Shown one piece after another: positions 53,598 through 61,588 of a DNA stretch of 64,000 bases. The stretch is from Gracilimonas sp965227785 (GTDB taxonomy: Bacteria; Bacteroidota; Rhodothermia; Balneolales; Balneolaceae). The DNA is taken from assembly GCF_965227785.1 (NCBI RefSeq), contig NZ_OZ245785.1, positions 1,984,001-2,048,000 of the forward strand. The letters are read 5' to 3'. Position 1 is the first letter of the stretch; each line of letters opens with the position of its first letter. The notes beneath the pieces are model-generated. The model was not told the DNA's origin and searched no databases. It saw only the letters and a program-made list of their open reading frames with translations. The position numbers and the translations under genes were made by a program.

Positions 53598-54022
53598 ACA
53601 TCCTGATTATAAACGGACCCAACCTGAACCTGCTCGGAAAGCGGAATCCGGGAATTTACGGGGCAAAAAGCCTGAAAGATCTGGAATACTATCTGATCGA
53701 TGAGTTTCCAAAACACAACCTGGATTTTTTCCAGAGCAATATTGAAGGAGAACTGATTGATAAAGTACAGCAAACTATGGAAAGTGATCTGCATGGCGTC
53801 GTGATTAATCCCGGCGGATATTCTCACACTTCCGTTGCTTTGCGTGATGCCCTGGAACCGCTGAACATCCCTAAGGTAGAAGTTCATATATCCAACATTC
53901 ATGCCCGCGAAGAATTTCGTGAAAAGTCTATAACCGGTGGCGTCATGGATGGTATCATCACAGGATTTGGGAAGTATAGCTATGTGCTCGGCATTCAGGC
54001 TCTGGAAAAGCTCACCGAATGA
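53594..54022 (+). CDS. aroQ: Type II 3-dehydroquinate dehydratase
   Basis: Third enzyme of the shikimate pathway, a dodecamer in the cytoplasm. The 142-residue product has the N-terminal ILIINGPNLNLLGKRNPGIYG with the catalytic tyrosine, then QSNIEGELIDKVQ, GVVINPGGYSHTSVALRDAL and EVHISNIHAREEFREKS. All catalytic residues are visible. It overlaps the HIT gene by four bases. aroC of the same pathway is in the minus-strand operon at 37.8 kb. Confidence 0.96.
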   Translation: MNILIINGPNLNLLGKRNPGIYGAKSLKDLEYYLIDEFPKHNLDFFQSNIEGELIDKVQQTMESDLHGVVINPGGYSHTSVALRDALEPLNIPKVEVHISNIHAREEFREKSITGGVMDGIITGFGKYSYVLGIQALEKLTE

Positions 54023-54058
54023 GCACACTGCTACCTCCTTTTAACTTAACCGTTCGCA

Positions 54059-55522
54059 TTGACTAAACTTAAAGAACTCTTTTCCGACACGTTGGTTTAC
54101 GGGATAAGCAGTGTGGTTGCCCGATTTATCGGCTACCTGCTGGTTCCCCTTCATACGGGTGTATTCAGCGAAGATCAGTACGGAATTATCAGCCTGATTT
54201 TTGCAGCCATAGCCTTGTTCAATGTGGTTTTTACTATGGGAATGGAGTCCGCGTATATTCGGTATGCCAAAGACCGTGATAAAGCGAAGGATATATTCAA
54301 AACGGTTCAGCTTTTCTTGTTGACTACTTCTGCGATTTTGGCCTTCATCATTTGGGGAGCGGAACCTGTTGTTGCCCCAATCATAGGGTTAGAACCCGGC
54401 GACCCGATCCTCTGGATTATGCTGGGGATTCTCTTTTTTGATACCCTTTCCGTAGTCCCTTTTGCGGAACTCCGGCTTGTTCGCCGGTCGGTACTATTTG
54501 CCATACTAAAAACCGGAAATGTAATCGTAAACCTTGGACTGAATTTTTATCTCATTCTGGGATTGGATTATGGCATTGAGGCTGTGTTTATAAGTAACCT
54601 GGTGGCTTCGCTTCTTACCGCTTTGGCTATATGGGTATTTACCATCCCGATGTTTATGGGGAGCTGGAACACCGCTTTACTTAAAAAAGCTCTGCTGTTC
54701 GGGCTTCCTTTTATCCCAGCCGGTTTTGGTCATGCGATCAATGAACTGGTTGATCGCTTTTTCCTGAAAGCCATGGATCAATCCACCATTGATGCTTTAT
54801 ACGAAACCGACTACACCTCTGACGACATCGTCGGAATTTACAGCGCCTGTTATAAACTGGCGGTTTTCATGCTTTTAATTGTGCAAATGTTCAGGATGGC
54901 CTGGCAACCTTTTTTTATGCGTCAGTCGGAAGAAGAATCTGCCCCCCAAACCTTCTCCCAAACCTTCACCTTATTTAACGCGGCAGCCGCCTCCGTTTTC
55001 CTGATGGTAGCTTTATTTGCCGAACAGATTGTATCCATCAAAGTGCCTATTCTGGATTTTTACCTGGTAGACCAGAAATTTTGGGAAGGGCTGACCATTG
55101 TCCCTGTTCTTCTTTTAGCTTACTGGTTTCAGGGGTGGTACATCAATTTTTCAGCCGGAATTTTTATCAGTGAATCCACTAAACGCCTTCCACAAATCAC
55201 CCTGATAGGCGCAGGAATAACCATTATCGCCAACCTGATCATGATCCCGTTCTTCGGTATGATGGGTTCGGCTCTTGCTACCCTTGCAAGCTATGCCGTT
55301 ATGGCTCTGCTGATTTATTACTACTCAACCCAAGCATTTAAAGTACCCTATAAATTGGTGCGTGGTTTTACGGTGATGGGTGTCTCTGCCGGTTTACTCT
55401 ACCTGAAACCAAGTGTTGTTTCGCTCGGACTTTCAGAACTTTCGGCTTCTTTTCTGTTGCTTCTTGCCGGATTACTAAGCATCGGGTTTATCACTTACAC
55501 CGCTGTTTTTTCGGAGCAATAG
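54059..55522 (+). CDS. MATE/Wzx-like polysaccharide flippase
   Basis: A 487-residue polytopic membrane protein with about 12-14 helices, of the oligosaccharide flippase (polysaccharide biosynthesis/Wzx) family. The N-terminus LKELFSDTLVYGISSVVARFIGYLLVPL with HTGVFSEDQYGIISL is typical. No glycosyltransferase gene is near, so its lipid-linked substrate is unknown. The only suitable start is a TTG at 54059, 36 bases after the aroQ stop; no Shine-Dalgarno site is visible. The inferred role is moving lipid-linked sugars to the outer face of the inner membrane. Confidence 0.9.
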   Translation: MTKLKELFSDTLVYGISSVVARFIGYLLVPLHTGVFSEDQYGIISLIFAAIALFNVVFTMGMESAYIRYAKDRDKAKDIFKTVQLFLLTTSAILAFIIWGAEPVVAPIIGLEPGDPILWIMLGILFFDTLSVVPFAELRLVRRSVLFAILKTGNVIVNLGLNFYLILGLDYGIEAVFISNLVASLLTALAIWVFTIPMFMGSWNTALLKKALLFGLPFIPAGFGHAINELVDRFFLKAMDQSTIDALYETDYTSDDIVGIYSACYKLAVFMLLIVQMFRMAWQPFFMRQSEEESAPQTFSQTFTLFNAAAASVFLMVALFAEQIVSIKVPILDFYLVDQKFWEGLTIVPVLLLAYWFQGWYINFSAGIFISESTKRLPQITLIGAGITIIANLIMIPFFGMMGSALATLASYAVMALLIYYYSTQAFKVPYKLVRGFTVMGVSAGLLYLKPSVVSLGLSELSASFLLLLAGLLSIGFITYTAVFSEQ

Positions 55523-55655
55523 CTCTACATATTTTCCATTTGACCAATCCCCAAAAAGTAAGTTAATTCACTGGTGGAGTTGAAGTTAACCAATACCTAC
55601 TCCTCCACACCATCAGATATTATTTCTTAATTGTTTATAGTACCTGGATATTATT

Positions 55656-56471
55656 ATGAATACGAAAGAACGAGTCGGTATATATGTAGATGCCGTTAAT
55701 GTAACCATGAATGGCGGGTACGGCCTTCGCTACGATACCCTTCGGATGTTCGCCTGCCGGGGCGGGGGAATTGCTTCACGACTGAATGTGTACCTCTGTT
55801 ACGACTCAGACCGGCTTAAAGAAGACCATGAATATCGTAAAAAGACCCAGCGATTCTGCGAAGTCTTGCGGGATTTCGAATACAAGGTGACCGAAAAGCC
55901 GGTTCAAACCTACACCAACCACGAGACGGGTGAAAAAATCTCGAAATCCACTATCGACATGGATATGGCAGTGGATATGATGGTTCAGGCTGATCACCTC
56001 GACAAGATCGTGCTACTGAGCAGCAGCGGAAGTTATGTAAGCGTGGTTAATGCCATTCAGAACAAAGGCTGTCGGGTGGAATTAGTCGGCTTTGACAATG
56101 TCTCCTCATCCCTCAAACGTACTGTGGACTCCTCCGTTTCCGGTTACCTGATTCCGGGACTACTTCCTATTGAATCCCCATATGATTGGGGTGAGAACGG
56201 ATCACGTGTTCGTGGAGTTTGCTACGATTTTTCCCAGGATGAAGGCTATGGGTTCCTTCGCTTTTTAACCCGAAAGAATGATTGCCTGTGGATTACCGAC
56301 TCCCGCGATGACGATTCTCCCTATAAAACCGTGTTCGCTCATGTATCCCAGTTTGAAGAGGATTTTGATTCTCATTACCTGCCTAGCCGGGAACTCATTT
56401 TCGAGTTTGATGTGACCGAGAATGACAAAGGTCTTATCGCCGAAAATATTGTGCTGGTTAGTGCTCCGTAA
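55656..56471 (+). CDS. NYN-domain (PIN-like) putative ribonuclease with a cold-shock-like C-terminal domain
   Basis: A 271-residue cytoplasmic protein. Residues 1-165 form a NYN/LabA-type PIN fold: the first acidic residue is in VGIYVDAVNVTM, later ones in KSTIDMDMAVDMMV and VLLSSSGSYVSVVNAI. The SDxD-like site reads SSSGSY, so one usual aspartate is missing. Residues 185-270 read like a cold-shock domain (RGVCYDFSQDEGYGFLRFL, VFAHVSQFEED, FEFDVTENDKGLIAENIVLV). A nuclease fused to an RNA-binding module suggests RNA turnover. It stands alone in its own transcript. Activity is uncertain because of the altered site. Confidence 0.85.
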   Translation: MNTKERVGIYVDAVNVTMNGGYGLRYDTLRMFACRGGGIASRLNVYLCYDSDRLKEDHEYRKKTQRFCEVLRDFEYKVTEKPVQTYTNHETGEKISKSTIDMDMAVDMMVQADHLDKIVLLSSSGSYVSVVNAIQNKGCRVELVGFDNVSSSLKRTVDSSVSGYLIPGLLPIESPYDWGENGSRVRGVCYDFSQDEGYGFLRFLTRKNDCLWITDSRDDDSPYKTVFAHVSQFEEDFDSHYLPSRELIFEFDVTENDKGLIAENIVLVSAP

Positions 56472-56472
56472 G

Positions 56473-56483
56473 TTCGTTATTCG
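56473..56483. repeat. TTCGTTATTCG short repeat, copy 1
   Basis: The word TTCGTTATTCG sits directly after the NYN gene, within a stretch of related TTCG/ATTCG units (to about 56499). An inverse copy is at 63525-63535. AT-rich and low in complexity, so weak evidence of a dispersed element. Confidence 0.3.
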
Positions 56484-56523
56484 TTGATTCGGTAATTCGT
56501 TAAATGATTTTCGAAGAACAATT

Positions 56524-57009
56524 TTATTCAATGATCACACTGTCATCATCGAAGCCATCACTTTTGCTGCCTTTCCAGGATTTGTAGAAACTCACCAGGC
56601 TTGAAACCGAATATGTTAGCATAAAGAAGGCGATTAAATATGCGACCGAATCCGGGTTCATGACAATCAGAACCGCTGTAATAAGTGTAATAACCCCGAG
56701 TATGGAAAGCTGCATGGCAAACAGCATCAGCAGACCAAAGAGCCCCAGAAAGGATGCAAAGGTGATGGGAATCAATTCGGGAAAGATAAAAATCAGCGCC
56801 CCGGTCACGATGGGAAGCGCAACCATGGGAGATGGTAGCCGAAACGCCAGGAACATCAACCCCAGAGAAAACAGGTAGGCGCCGGCAATCAGGTAGAGGA
56901 AGTTTGGAAAAACAAGTGTTAAAACGCCCGTTGCCAGTGTGAGGACCGCATTAAATACCTGTCGTTGCCGGGATTTGTGTTGAAAGCGTACCTGATATTG
57001 TTCAAACAT
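56524..57009 (-). CDS. HdeD-like DUF308 membrane protein
   Basis: A 161-residue protein with six hydrophobic segments and the repeating small-residue pattern of DUF308/HdeD proteins (LATGVLTLVFPNFLYLIAGAY, LPIVTGALIFIFPELIPI, ITAVLIVMNPDSVAYLIAFFML). E. coli HdeD is linked to acid resistance, but no function is set for the family. The C-terminus is acidic (SDGFDDDSVIIE). It is downstream of the phosphodiesterase on the same strand, with an 80-base gap that holds a hairpin repeat. Confidence 0.88.
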   Translation of the reverse strand: MFEQYQVRFQHKSRQRQVFNAVLTLATGVLTLVFPNFLYLIAGAYLFSLGLMFLAFRLPSPMVALPIVTGALIFIFPELIPITFASFLGLFGLLMLFAMQLSILGVITLITAVLIVMNPDSVAYLIAFFMLTYSVSSLVSFYKSWKGSKSDGFDDDSVIIE

Positions 57010-57043
57010 GGTTCTTTAGTTCCGTTTTTAGTTGACAAGCAAG

Positions 57044-57064
57044 ATTCTGAATCACGTTCAGAAT
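57044..57064. repeat. Intergenic hairpin repeat, AGATTC...GAATGAC type, copy 2
   Basis: ATTCTGAA and TTCAGAAT form an 8-bp perfect stem around TCACG. Like the hairpin at 2179-2198 (minus strand) it is framed by AGATTC and GAATGAC. It sits between two minus-strand genes and has no T-run. Confidence 0.55.
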
Positions 57065-57089
57065 GACAACAAGTAAATGGTAATTCTAC

Positions 57090-57578
57090 TTAATTCAGTT
57101 CAACAAACTCAACTTTCTTGTTTTTGGTATCCAAAAAAGCAATGGAGGCTTTTCCGTCAAATCCGTTGGCGGTGCCGGGATTAATAACGATAGTTTTTCC
57201 GAATTCTTTATACACCATCTCATGAGTGTGCCCGGTGATCACAACATCATATCTGCCTGATTCGATCAGAGAGTCTGTAATTTCAGCATACGTACCATGG
57301 TATATCGCAATGGTTAATCCTCCCTCTTCAGTTCTCAAAAAATCACCGGCCAGCTCTGCTCCGATTTCCCCAAATTTCGACATCAACAGATATTTATCAC
57401 CATCGTTATTTCCAAAAATCCCTTTCAGATTCAATCCTTCAAAGTGCGGAATCATAAATGGACTGCAATAATCTCCGGCATGTAATATCAGCTCTGCCTT
57501 TCGATCCTTAAAGATTCCAATGGCTTTCTTCAGGTTAGGAATGTGGTCGTGTGTGTCAGATATAATTCCAATCAGCAT
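57090..57578 (-). CDS. YfcE/MJ0936-type metallophosphoesterase
   Basis: A 162-residue calcineurin-like phosphodiesterase. Metal ligands are in GIISDTHDHIPNL, LHAGDYCS, GIFGNNDGDK, IYHGTYAEI and ITGHTHEMV, the full set for the small family. Members hydrolyse phosphodiesters such as cyclic nucleotides or RNA ends in the cytoplasm. The protein is short by about 20 residues compared with YfcE. It precedes the DUF308 gene on the minus strand. Confidence 0.92.
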   Translation of the reverse strand: MLIGIISDTHDHIPNLKKAIGIFKDRKAELILHAGDYCSPFMIPHFEGLNLKGIFGNNDGDKYLLMSKFGEIGAELAGDFLRTEEGGLTIAIYHGTYAEITDSLIESGRYDVVITGHTHEMVYKEFGKTIVINPGTANGFDGKASIAFLDTKNKKVEFVELN

Positions 57579-57754
57579 CGGTTTCAGTATTATTTATTCG
57601 TTGAATTGACTCAAGTCTCCACTGACTCACAAATAACTAAAATTTATTCAAAGCTGAAATCTAATGGTTTGCTGTGTAGGACCTTCGAAAGGTTCTCACT
57701 TTATATTTTCTTGTTTCTTTGAACGATCTCTCGGCTTTACTAATTTTAGGGCAT

Positions 57755-58321
57755 ATGAATGAAAAGCATTTTCACATAAAAAACATGGTGTGCAGCCACT
57801 GCGCAGAAGTTTTGGAAGAAAAACTGCTTGCAGCTGATTTTGATATACAGAAAATCGAACTCGGCCAGCTTACCCTCTCAAACCCGGTGACAGCAGATGA
57901 ATACGAACGCCTCATTCAGGTAGTTCGAAATAACGGCTTTGAGCTGATCAACGACAAAGGCAGCCGGATTGTAGAGCAGATTAAGCAGCTTATCATTCAA
58001 TTAGTGCGGACCGATCAGGAGTTAGAAGGCAATCTTTCTAAGTACCTCTCAAAAAAAATCAGTAAAGACTATCAACAGCTCAGCCGGTTGTTTTCCAATG
58101 TGGAGGGTAAATCCGTCGAGCGGTATTACATCCTGCAAAAAATAGAACGGGCCAAAGAACTGATTGTTTACGGGGAACAAAACCTTACCGAAATAGCCTA
58201 TGAGTTGGGTTACAGCAGTCAGCAGCATTTCTCCCGGCAGTTCAAGAAAGAAACCGGACTGTCCCCTTCCCACTTTAAAGAGGTGAAAGAGAATAAACGA
58301 ATCTCTATCGATAAGCTCTGA
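57755..58321 (+). CDS. One-component regulator: HMA-like MVCxxC domain fused to AraC helix-turn-helix (paralogue A)
   Basis: A 188-residue regulator. Residues 1-65 resemble a heavy-metal-associated domain (beta-alpha-beta-beta-alpha-beta): FHIKNMVCSHCAEVLEEKL, then IQKIELGQLTL and YERLIQVVRNNGFELI, with the metal-binding-like MVCSHC. The C-terminal 100 residues are an AraC-type double HTH: LSKYLSKKISKDYQQLSRLFS and TEIAYELGYSSQQHFSRQFKKETG. It strongly resembles the protein at 61589-62161. It lies 84 bases upstream of a P1B metal ATPase, which itself has no N-terminal HMA domain. I infer metal-responsive control of that gene. ATG at 57755 is preferred over a TTG at 57719. An ACCTT-CGA-AAGGT dyad is at 57681-57693. 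Confidence 0.85.
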   Translation: MNEKHFHIKNMVCSHCAEVLEEKLLAADFDIQKIELGQLTLSNPVTADEYERLIQVVRNNGFELINDKGSRIVEQIKQLIIQLVRTDQELEGNLSKYLSKKISKDYQQLSRLFSNVEGKSVERYYILQKIERAKELIVYGEQNLTEIAYELGYSSQQHFSRQFKKETGLSPSHFKEVKENKRISIDKL

Positions 58322-58405
58322 CAAAATCCTGCACAAGAAATACAGAATACTGCAATTCAATCTGTGGTAATAGAGTTATCTTGAGATCAAATTAATAAAC
58401 CCCCT

Positions 58406-60355
58406 ATGATCTCATTCCTCAATAAATACCGGGAAGTCGCCATTGCCTCCGTTTTCCTGATTGCTGCCCTGATAACTCAACATGCTTTTTCTTTTCAGGG
58501 GCAGGGATATATTTACATCTCCCTCTTTGTCATTTCCTATTTGTTTGTTGGGGGGCCGGTATGGATGAAAGCTTATCGGTCGGTAAAGAAAGGAACCCTT
58601 TTCAGTGAGTTTTTCCTGATGGGCATTGCCACCGTTGGCGCCTTTGCCCTTGGAGAATATGCCGAGGGTGTAGCTGTGATGCTCTTTTATATGATTGGAG
58701 AGTATGCTCAGCACGGAGCGGTTACCAAAGCGCGGCATTCTATTCAAAAACTGATCGAACAGCAACCGGATATTGCAACGGTAGAACGTAATGGGGAAGC
58801 TGTAAACATTCACCCCGACCAGGTTCAGGTTGGGGATGTAATTCAGGTTCGTCCCGGCGAAAAGGTGCCTTTGGATGGTGAATTGCTCAGTGAAAAAGCA
58901 TCCTTTAATACGGCCGCTCTCACAGGAGAATCAAAACCCGTTAACCTAACTAATGGTGAAGAAGTCTGGGCCGGCTCCATCAACCAGGATACACTGGTTC
59001 GCATACGGGTAACAAGCGGATTCAAGGATACCAAACTTTCCCACATTCTGGAAATGGTTCAGGAAGCCTCCCAGCGGAAAGCTCCCACTCAGCGCTTTAT
59101 GACTAAGTTCGCCAAAGTGTACACTCCAATCGTTGTGTGGCTGGCTGTTGCTGTAACTTTTGTCCCTTATTTGTTTGTGGAGCAGTATGTATTTCAAGAC
59201 TGGTTTTATAAAGCCCTCGTTTTCCTTGTGGTTTCTTGTCCGTGCGGACTCGTAATATCTATTCCACTTGGTTATTTCGGGGGAATCGGAGCGGCCTCCA
59301 GAAATGGAATTTTACTGAAAGGCTCCGATTACCTGGACCAGCTTCGAAAAATGAACATCCTCTTTATGGATAAAACCGGAACCCTCACTGAAGGGACTTT
59401 TGAAGTGCAATCGGTAATCACCCATAACGGGCTAAGTGAGGAAGAGATCATCGCCTATGCCGCCTCACTTGAGCAGTATTCCACACACCCCATAGGCAAA
59501 GCTATTCTCGCATTTAAAAACGGACAGCAACTGTTTGAAGTAAAAGAACAGCAAGAAGTTTCAGGGAAAGGGTTGAAGGGCTTCATAGATAACAAGGAGG
59601 TTCTGGTTGGAAATGCAGAATTGTTGAAAGGGAGCGGAGTGAAGATAGATGAGGTTCACCACTCTGAACCTTATACTTTTGTGCATGTGGCTATTGATGG
59701 AGAGCTTGCTGGAACCATCCGCATTTCAGACAGAGTAAAAGAAGATAGCAAACAAGCCATTCAGCAGCTTAGGGAGAAAGGAGTTCAGCGCCTGGTCATG
59801 CTTTCCGGTGACAACCCTGATGTTGTCTCTTTTGTTGCCAACGAACTGGAAATTAATGAAGCTCACGGAGGCCTGCTTCCCGACCAAAAATACAATCTCG
59901 TTGAGCAGGCTCTGGGTAAAGAGAATACCGTTGGCTTTATCGGTGATGGGGTTAATGATGCGCCGGTAATTACCCTGGCTGATGTTGGAATTGCTATGGG
60001 AGGCATTGGCTCTGATTCCACAATCGACACCGCCGATGTGGTTATTCAAACCGACCAGCCATCTAAAGTCGCCAAAGCCATCGACATCTCCCGATTCACC
60101 CACAAGGTGGTGTGGCAGAACATTGGCTTTGCCCTGGGTATTAAGGTTCTGGTGATGGGACTTGCCTCCATCGGACTTGCTTCGATGTGGGAAGCTATTT
60201 TTGCCGATGTAGGCGTGGCGTTGATTGCTATCGCAAACGCTATTCGGGTTCAGAATAAATTTTCTGAAGGTGGATCTATACTTGATTTATTCCGGCAACA
60301 AAATGAAGTTAAAGAGCCGGACATGGCTGCAGCTTCCTGCTGTGATGCTTGTTAG
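58406..60355 (+). CDS. P1B-type heavy-metal ATPase, Zn/Cd/Pb class
   Basis: A 649-residue membrane pump. The metal-site motif SCPCGLVISIPLGYF lies near residue 278, the phosphorylation site MDKTGTLTEG near 322, then HP motif STHPIGKAI, hinge GDGVNDAPV. The final helices carry NIGFALGIK, which matches N-x7-K, and FADVG, giving D-x-G 20 residues after the lysine. That is the P1B-2 signature, so Zn2+, Cd2+ or Pb2+ rather than Cu+ is expected. There is no N-terminal HMA domain; the C-terminus ends in CCDAC, a likely terminal metal-binding site. It follows regulator A, and its stop is seven bases from the converging methyltransferase gene. Confidence 0.94.
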   Translation: MISFLNKYREVAIASVFLIAALITQHAFSFQGQGYIYISLFVISYLFVGGPVWMKAYRSVKKGTLFSEFFLMGIATVGAFALGEYAEGVAVMLFYMIGEYAQHGAVTKARHSIQKLIEQQPDIATVERNGEAVNIHPDQVQVGDVIQVRPGEKVPLDGELLSEKASFNTAALTGESKPVNLTNGEEVWAGSINQDTLVRIRVTSGFKDTKLSHILEMVQEASQRKAPTQRFMTKFAKVYTPIVVWLAVAVTFVPYLFVEQYVFQDWFYKALVFLVVSCPCGLVISIPLGYFGGIGAASRNGILLKGSDYLDQLRKMNILFMDKTGTLTEGTFEVQSVITHNGLSEEEIIAYAASLEQYSTHPIGKAILAFKNGQQLFEVKEQQEVSGKGLKGFIDNKEVLVGNAELLKGSGVKIDEVHHSEPYTFVHVAIDGELAGTIRISDRVKEDSKQAIQQLREKGVQRLVMLSGDNPDVVSFVANELEINEAHGGLLPDQKYNLVEQALGKENTVGFIGDGVNDAPVITLADVGIAMGGIGSDSTIDTADVVIQTDQPSKVAKAIDISRFTHKVVWQNIGFALGIKVLVMGLASIGLASMWEAIFADVGVALIAIANAIRVQNKFSEGGSILDLFRQQNEVKEPDMAAASCCDAC

Positions 60356-60362
60356 ATCCGGG

Positions 60363-60824
60363 CTATAACCAGCGCCGTACTTTCTTCTTGTACTCCGGGA
60401 ACTCTCCCTCGAACTTTTGCTCCATTACCTCTTCTTCAGGCTTTATCTGGAACTCGTTCATATACCAAATGAAACCCGGGATGAATAGAACGGTTAACAT
60501 ATTTTCTAATCTTACAACTGCCGCACAGAGAATGAGTACCATCCCAAGGTACATTGGGTTTCGGGTTAGCCGATAGATTCCCGACTTCACAAATGCCGTT
60601 GTATCCTGTGGTTTGTGTGGATTAACGGTGGTTGACTTTCGCCTGAACTCTATGATTCCAAGAAGTATTATCAAACCGCCTATTGTCATAAATAAACTGT
60701 ACACCCAATCCGGGATTATTAGAACTAATGCTTCAAATGAAAGCCAGCGATCTGTCAGCCACATCAGTACAATAGAAAGCAGAAACAGAACAGCCGGTGG
60801 TATTTTCAATTTTAGTCCGTTCAT
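60363..60824 (-). CDS. Isoprenylcysteine carboxylmethyltransferase-like membrane methyltransferase
   Basis: A 153-residue membrane enzyme with four hydrophobic segments, of the ICMT/PEMT group. The catalytic region is seen in YRLTRNPMYLGMVLILCAA and the C-terminal EEEVMEQKFEGEFPEYKKKVRRW. The family uses SAM to methylate carboxylates or phospholipids; bacteria lack prenylated protein substrates, so the substrate is unknown. It overlaps the TauE/SafE gene by four bases and is last in the regulator B operon. Such genes are common beside metal transporters. Confidence 0.88.
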   Translation of the reverse strand: MNGLKLKIPPAVLFLLSIVLMWLTDRWLSFEALVLIIPDWVYSLFMTIGGLIILLGIIEFRRKSTTVNPHKPQDTTAFVKSGIYRLTRNPMYLGMVLILCAAVVRLENMLTVLFIPGFIWYMNEFQIKPEEEVMEQKFEGEFPEYKKKVRRWL

Positions 60825-61579
60825 AACACGCCGGTTTTAGATAGAATCATATAGGCACCGCTGATTACCATCACAGCCAGTACATATTTTCGGAACGTCT
60901 CGTCTGTCATAGAGCTGAGCAGTTTCTTGCCAATCAGGTTTCCGGTCGTGGCTCCAAGCCCAAGCACAATTCCCAATATCCATAAATCGCCATATAATGC
61001 ACCCAGAAAAGAATACGTGCCAATCTGAACTACCCCCATAAAGAACGAGTTTGCCGTTTTGGTCGCAATCATCTCTTCTTTCAGGATACCGGCGTTTAGG
61101 TAGAATGGGTTAAGCACGGGGCCAAGTCCACCCACAATAGTTGACACCGAGGCCACTCCAACTCCAAGAGGTAACCAGTACCACTTTTTCATTTTAAAGG
61201 TGCGCTCTTTTTTGCCAAACTGATACTGAAAAACCGTACTTACCAAAAAGATACCAATTATAACCTGAAACCAGCTGGCCTCTACTTTGGTGAACAGCCA
61301 TCCGGCAAGTAATACCCCGGTTATAGCAGCCGGAGCATACCACCTGACTACATCCCACCTGATATCTTTCCAGAAAATAATGAGCCGTGAAGGACGCCCG
61401 ATTAAATCACCAAGGTTAATGACAGGAGCTACCACTTTCGGCCCAAACATAAAATTGATGGCTGGAATGAGCAGGAGAGAACCACCCCCTCCGGATATTA
61501 CAGAAACAATATATGCGCCCATCCCTGCAAAAAACACAATGGCATAAATCCACCAGGGCTCCGTAAAAAGAGACTCCAT
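60821..61579 (-). CDS. TauE/SafE-family permease
   Basis: A 252-residue membrane protein with about eight hydrophobic segments. The family pattern is duplicated: an N-terminal ISGGGGSLLLIPAINFMFG and a later VSTIVGGLGPVLNPFYLNAG, and it ends with GLGATTGNLIGKKLLSSMTDETFRKYV. Members export sulfite, sulfoacetate or other anions, and some take part in metal import. It follows regulator B by nine bases and overlaps the ICMT-like gene by four bases. Substrate unknown. Confidence 0.9.
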   Translation of the reverse strand: MESLFTEPWWIYAIVFFAGMGAYIVSVISGGGGSLLLIPAINFMFGPKVVAPVINLGDLIGRPSRLIIFWKDIRWDVVRWYAPAAITGVLLAGWLFTKVEASWFQVIIGIFLVSTVFQYQFGKKERTFKMKKWYWLPLGVGVASVSTIVGGLGPVLNPFYLNAGILKEEMIATKTANSFFMGVVQIGTYSFLGALYGDLWILGIVLGLGATTGNLIGKKLLSSMTDETFRKYVLAVMVISGAYMILSKTGVL

Positions 61580-61588
61580 TATGAGCTC

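Noticed and set aside
53495..54028. Minus-strand frame of 177 codons over aroQ
   Set aside because: Fully antisense to aroQ, whose catalytic residues are all present.
55574..55608. GTGGAG/CTCCAC inverted repeat after the flippase gene
   Set aside because: Six-base arms with a 23-base spacer and no T-run; too weak to call a terminator or operator.
57681..57693. ACCTT-CGA-AAGGT dyad upstream of regulator A as its operator
   Set aside because: Only five-base arms, and I find no copy upstream of regulator B or the ATPase; noted but not supported.
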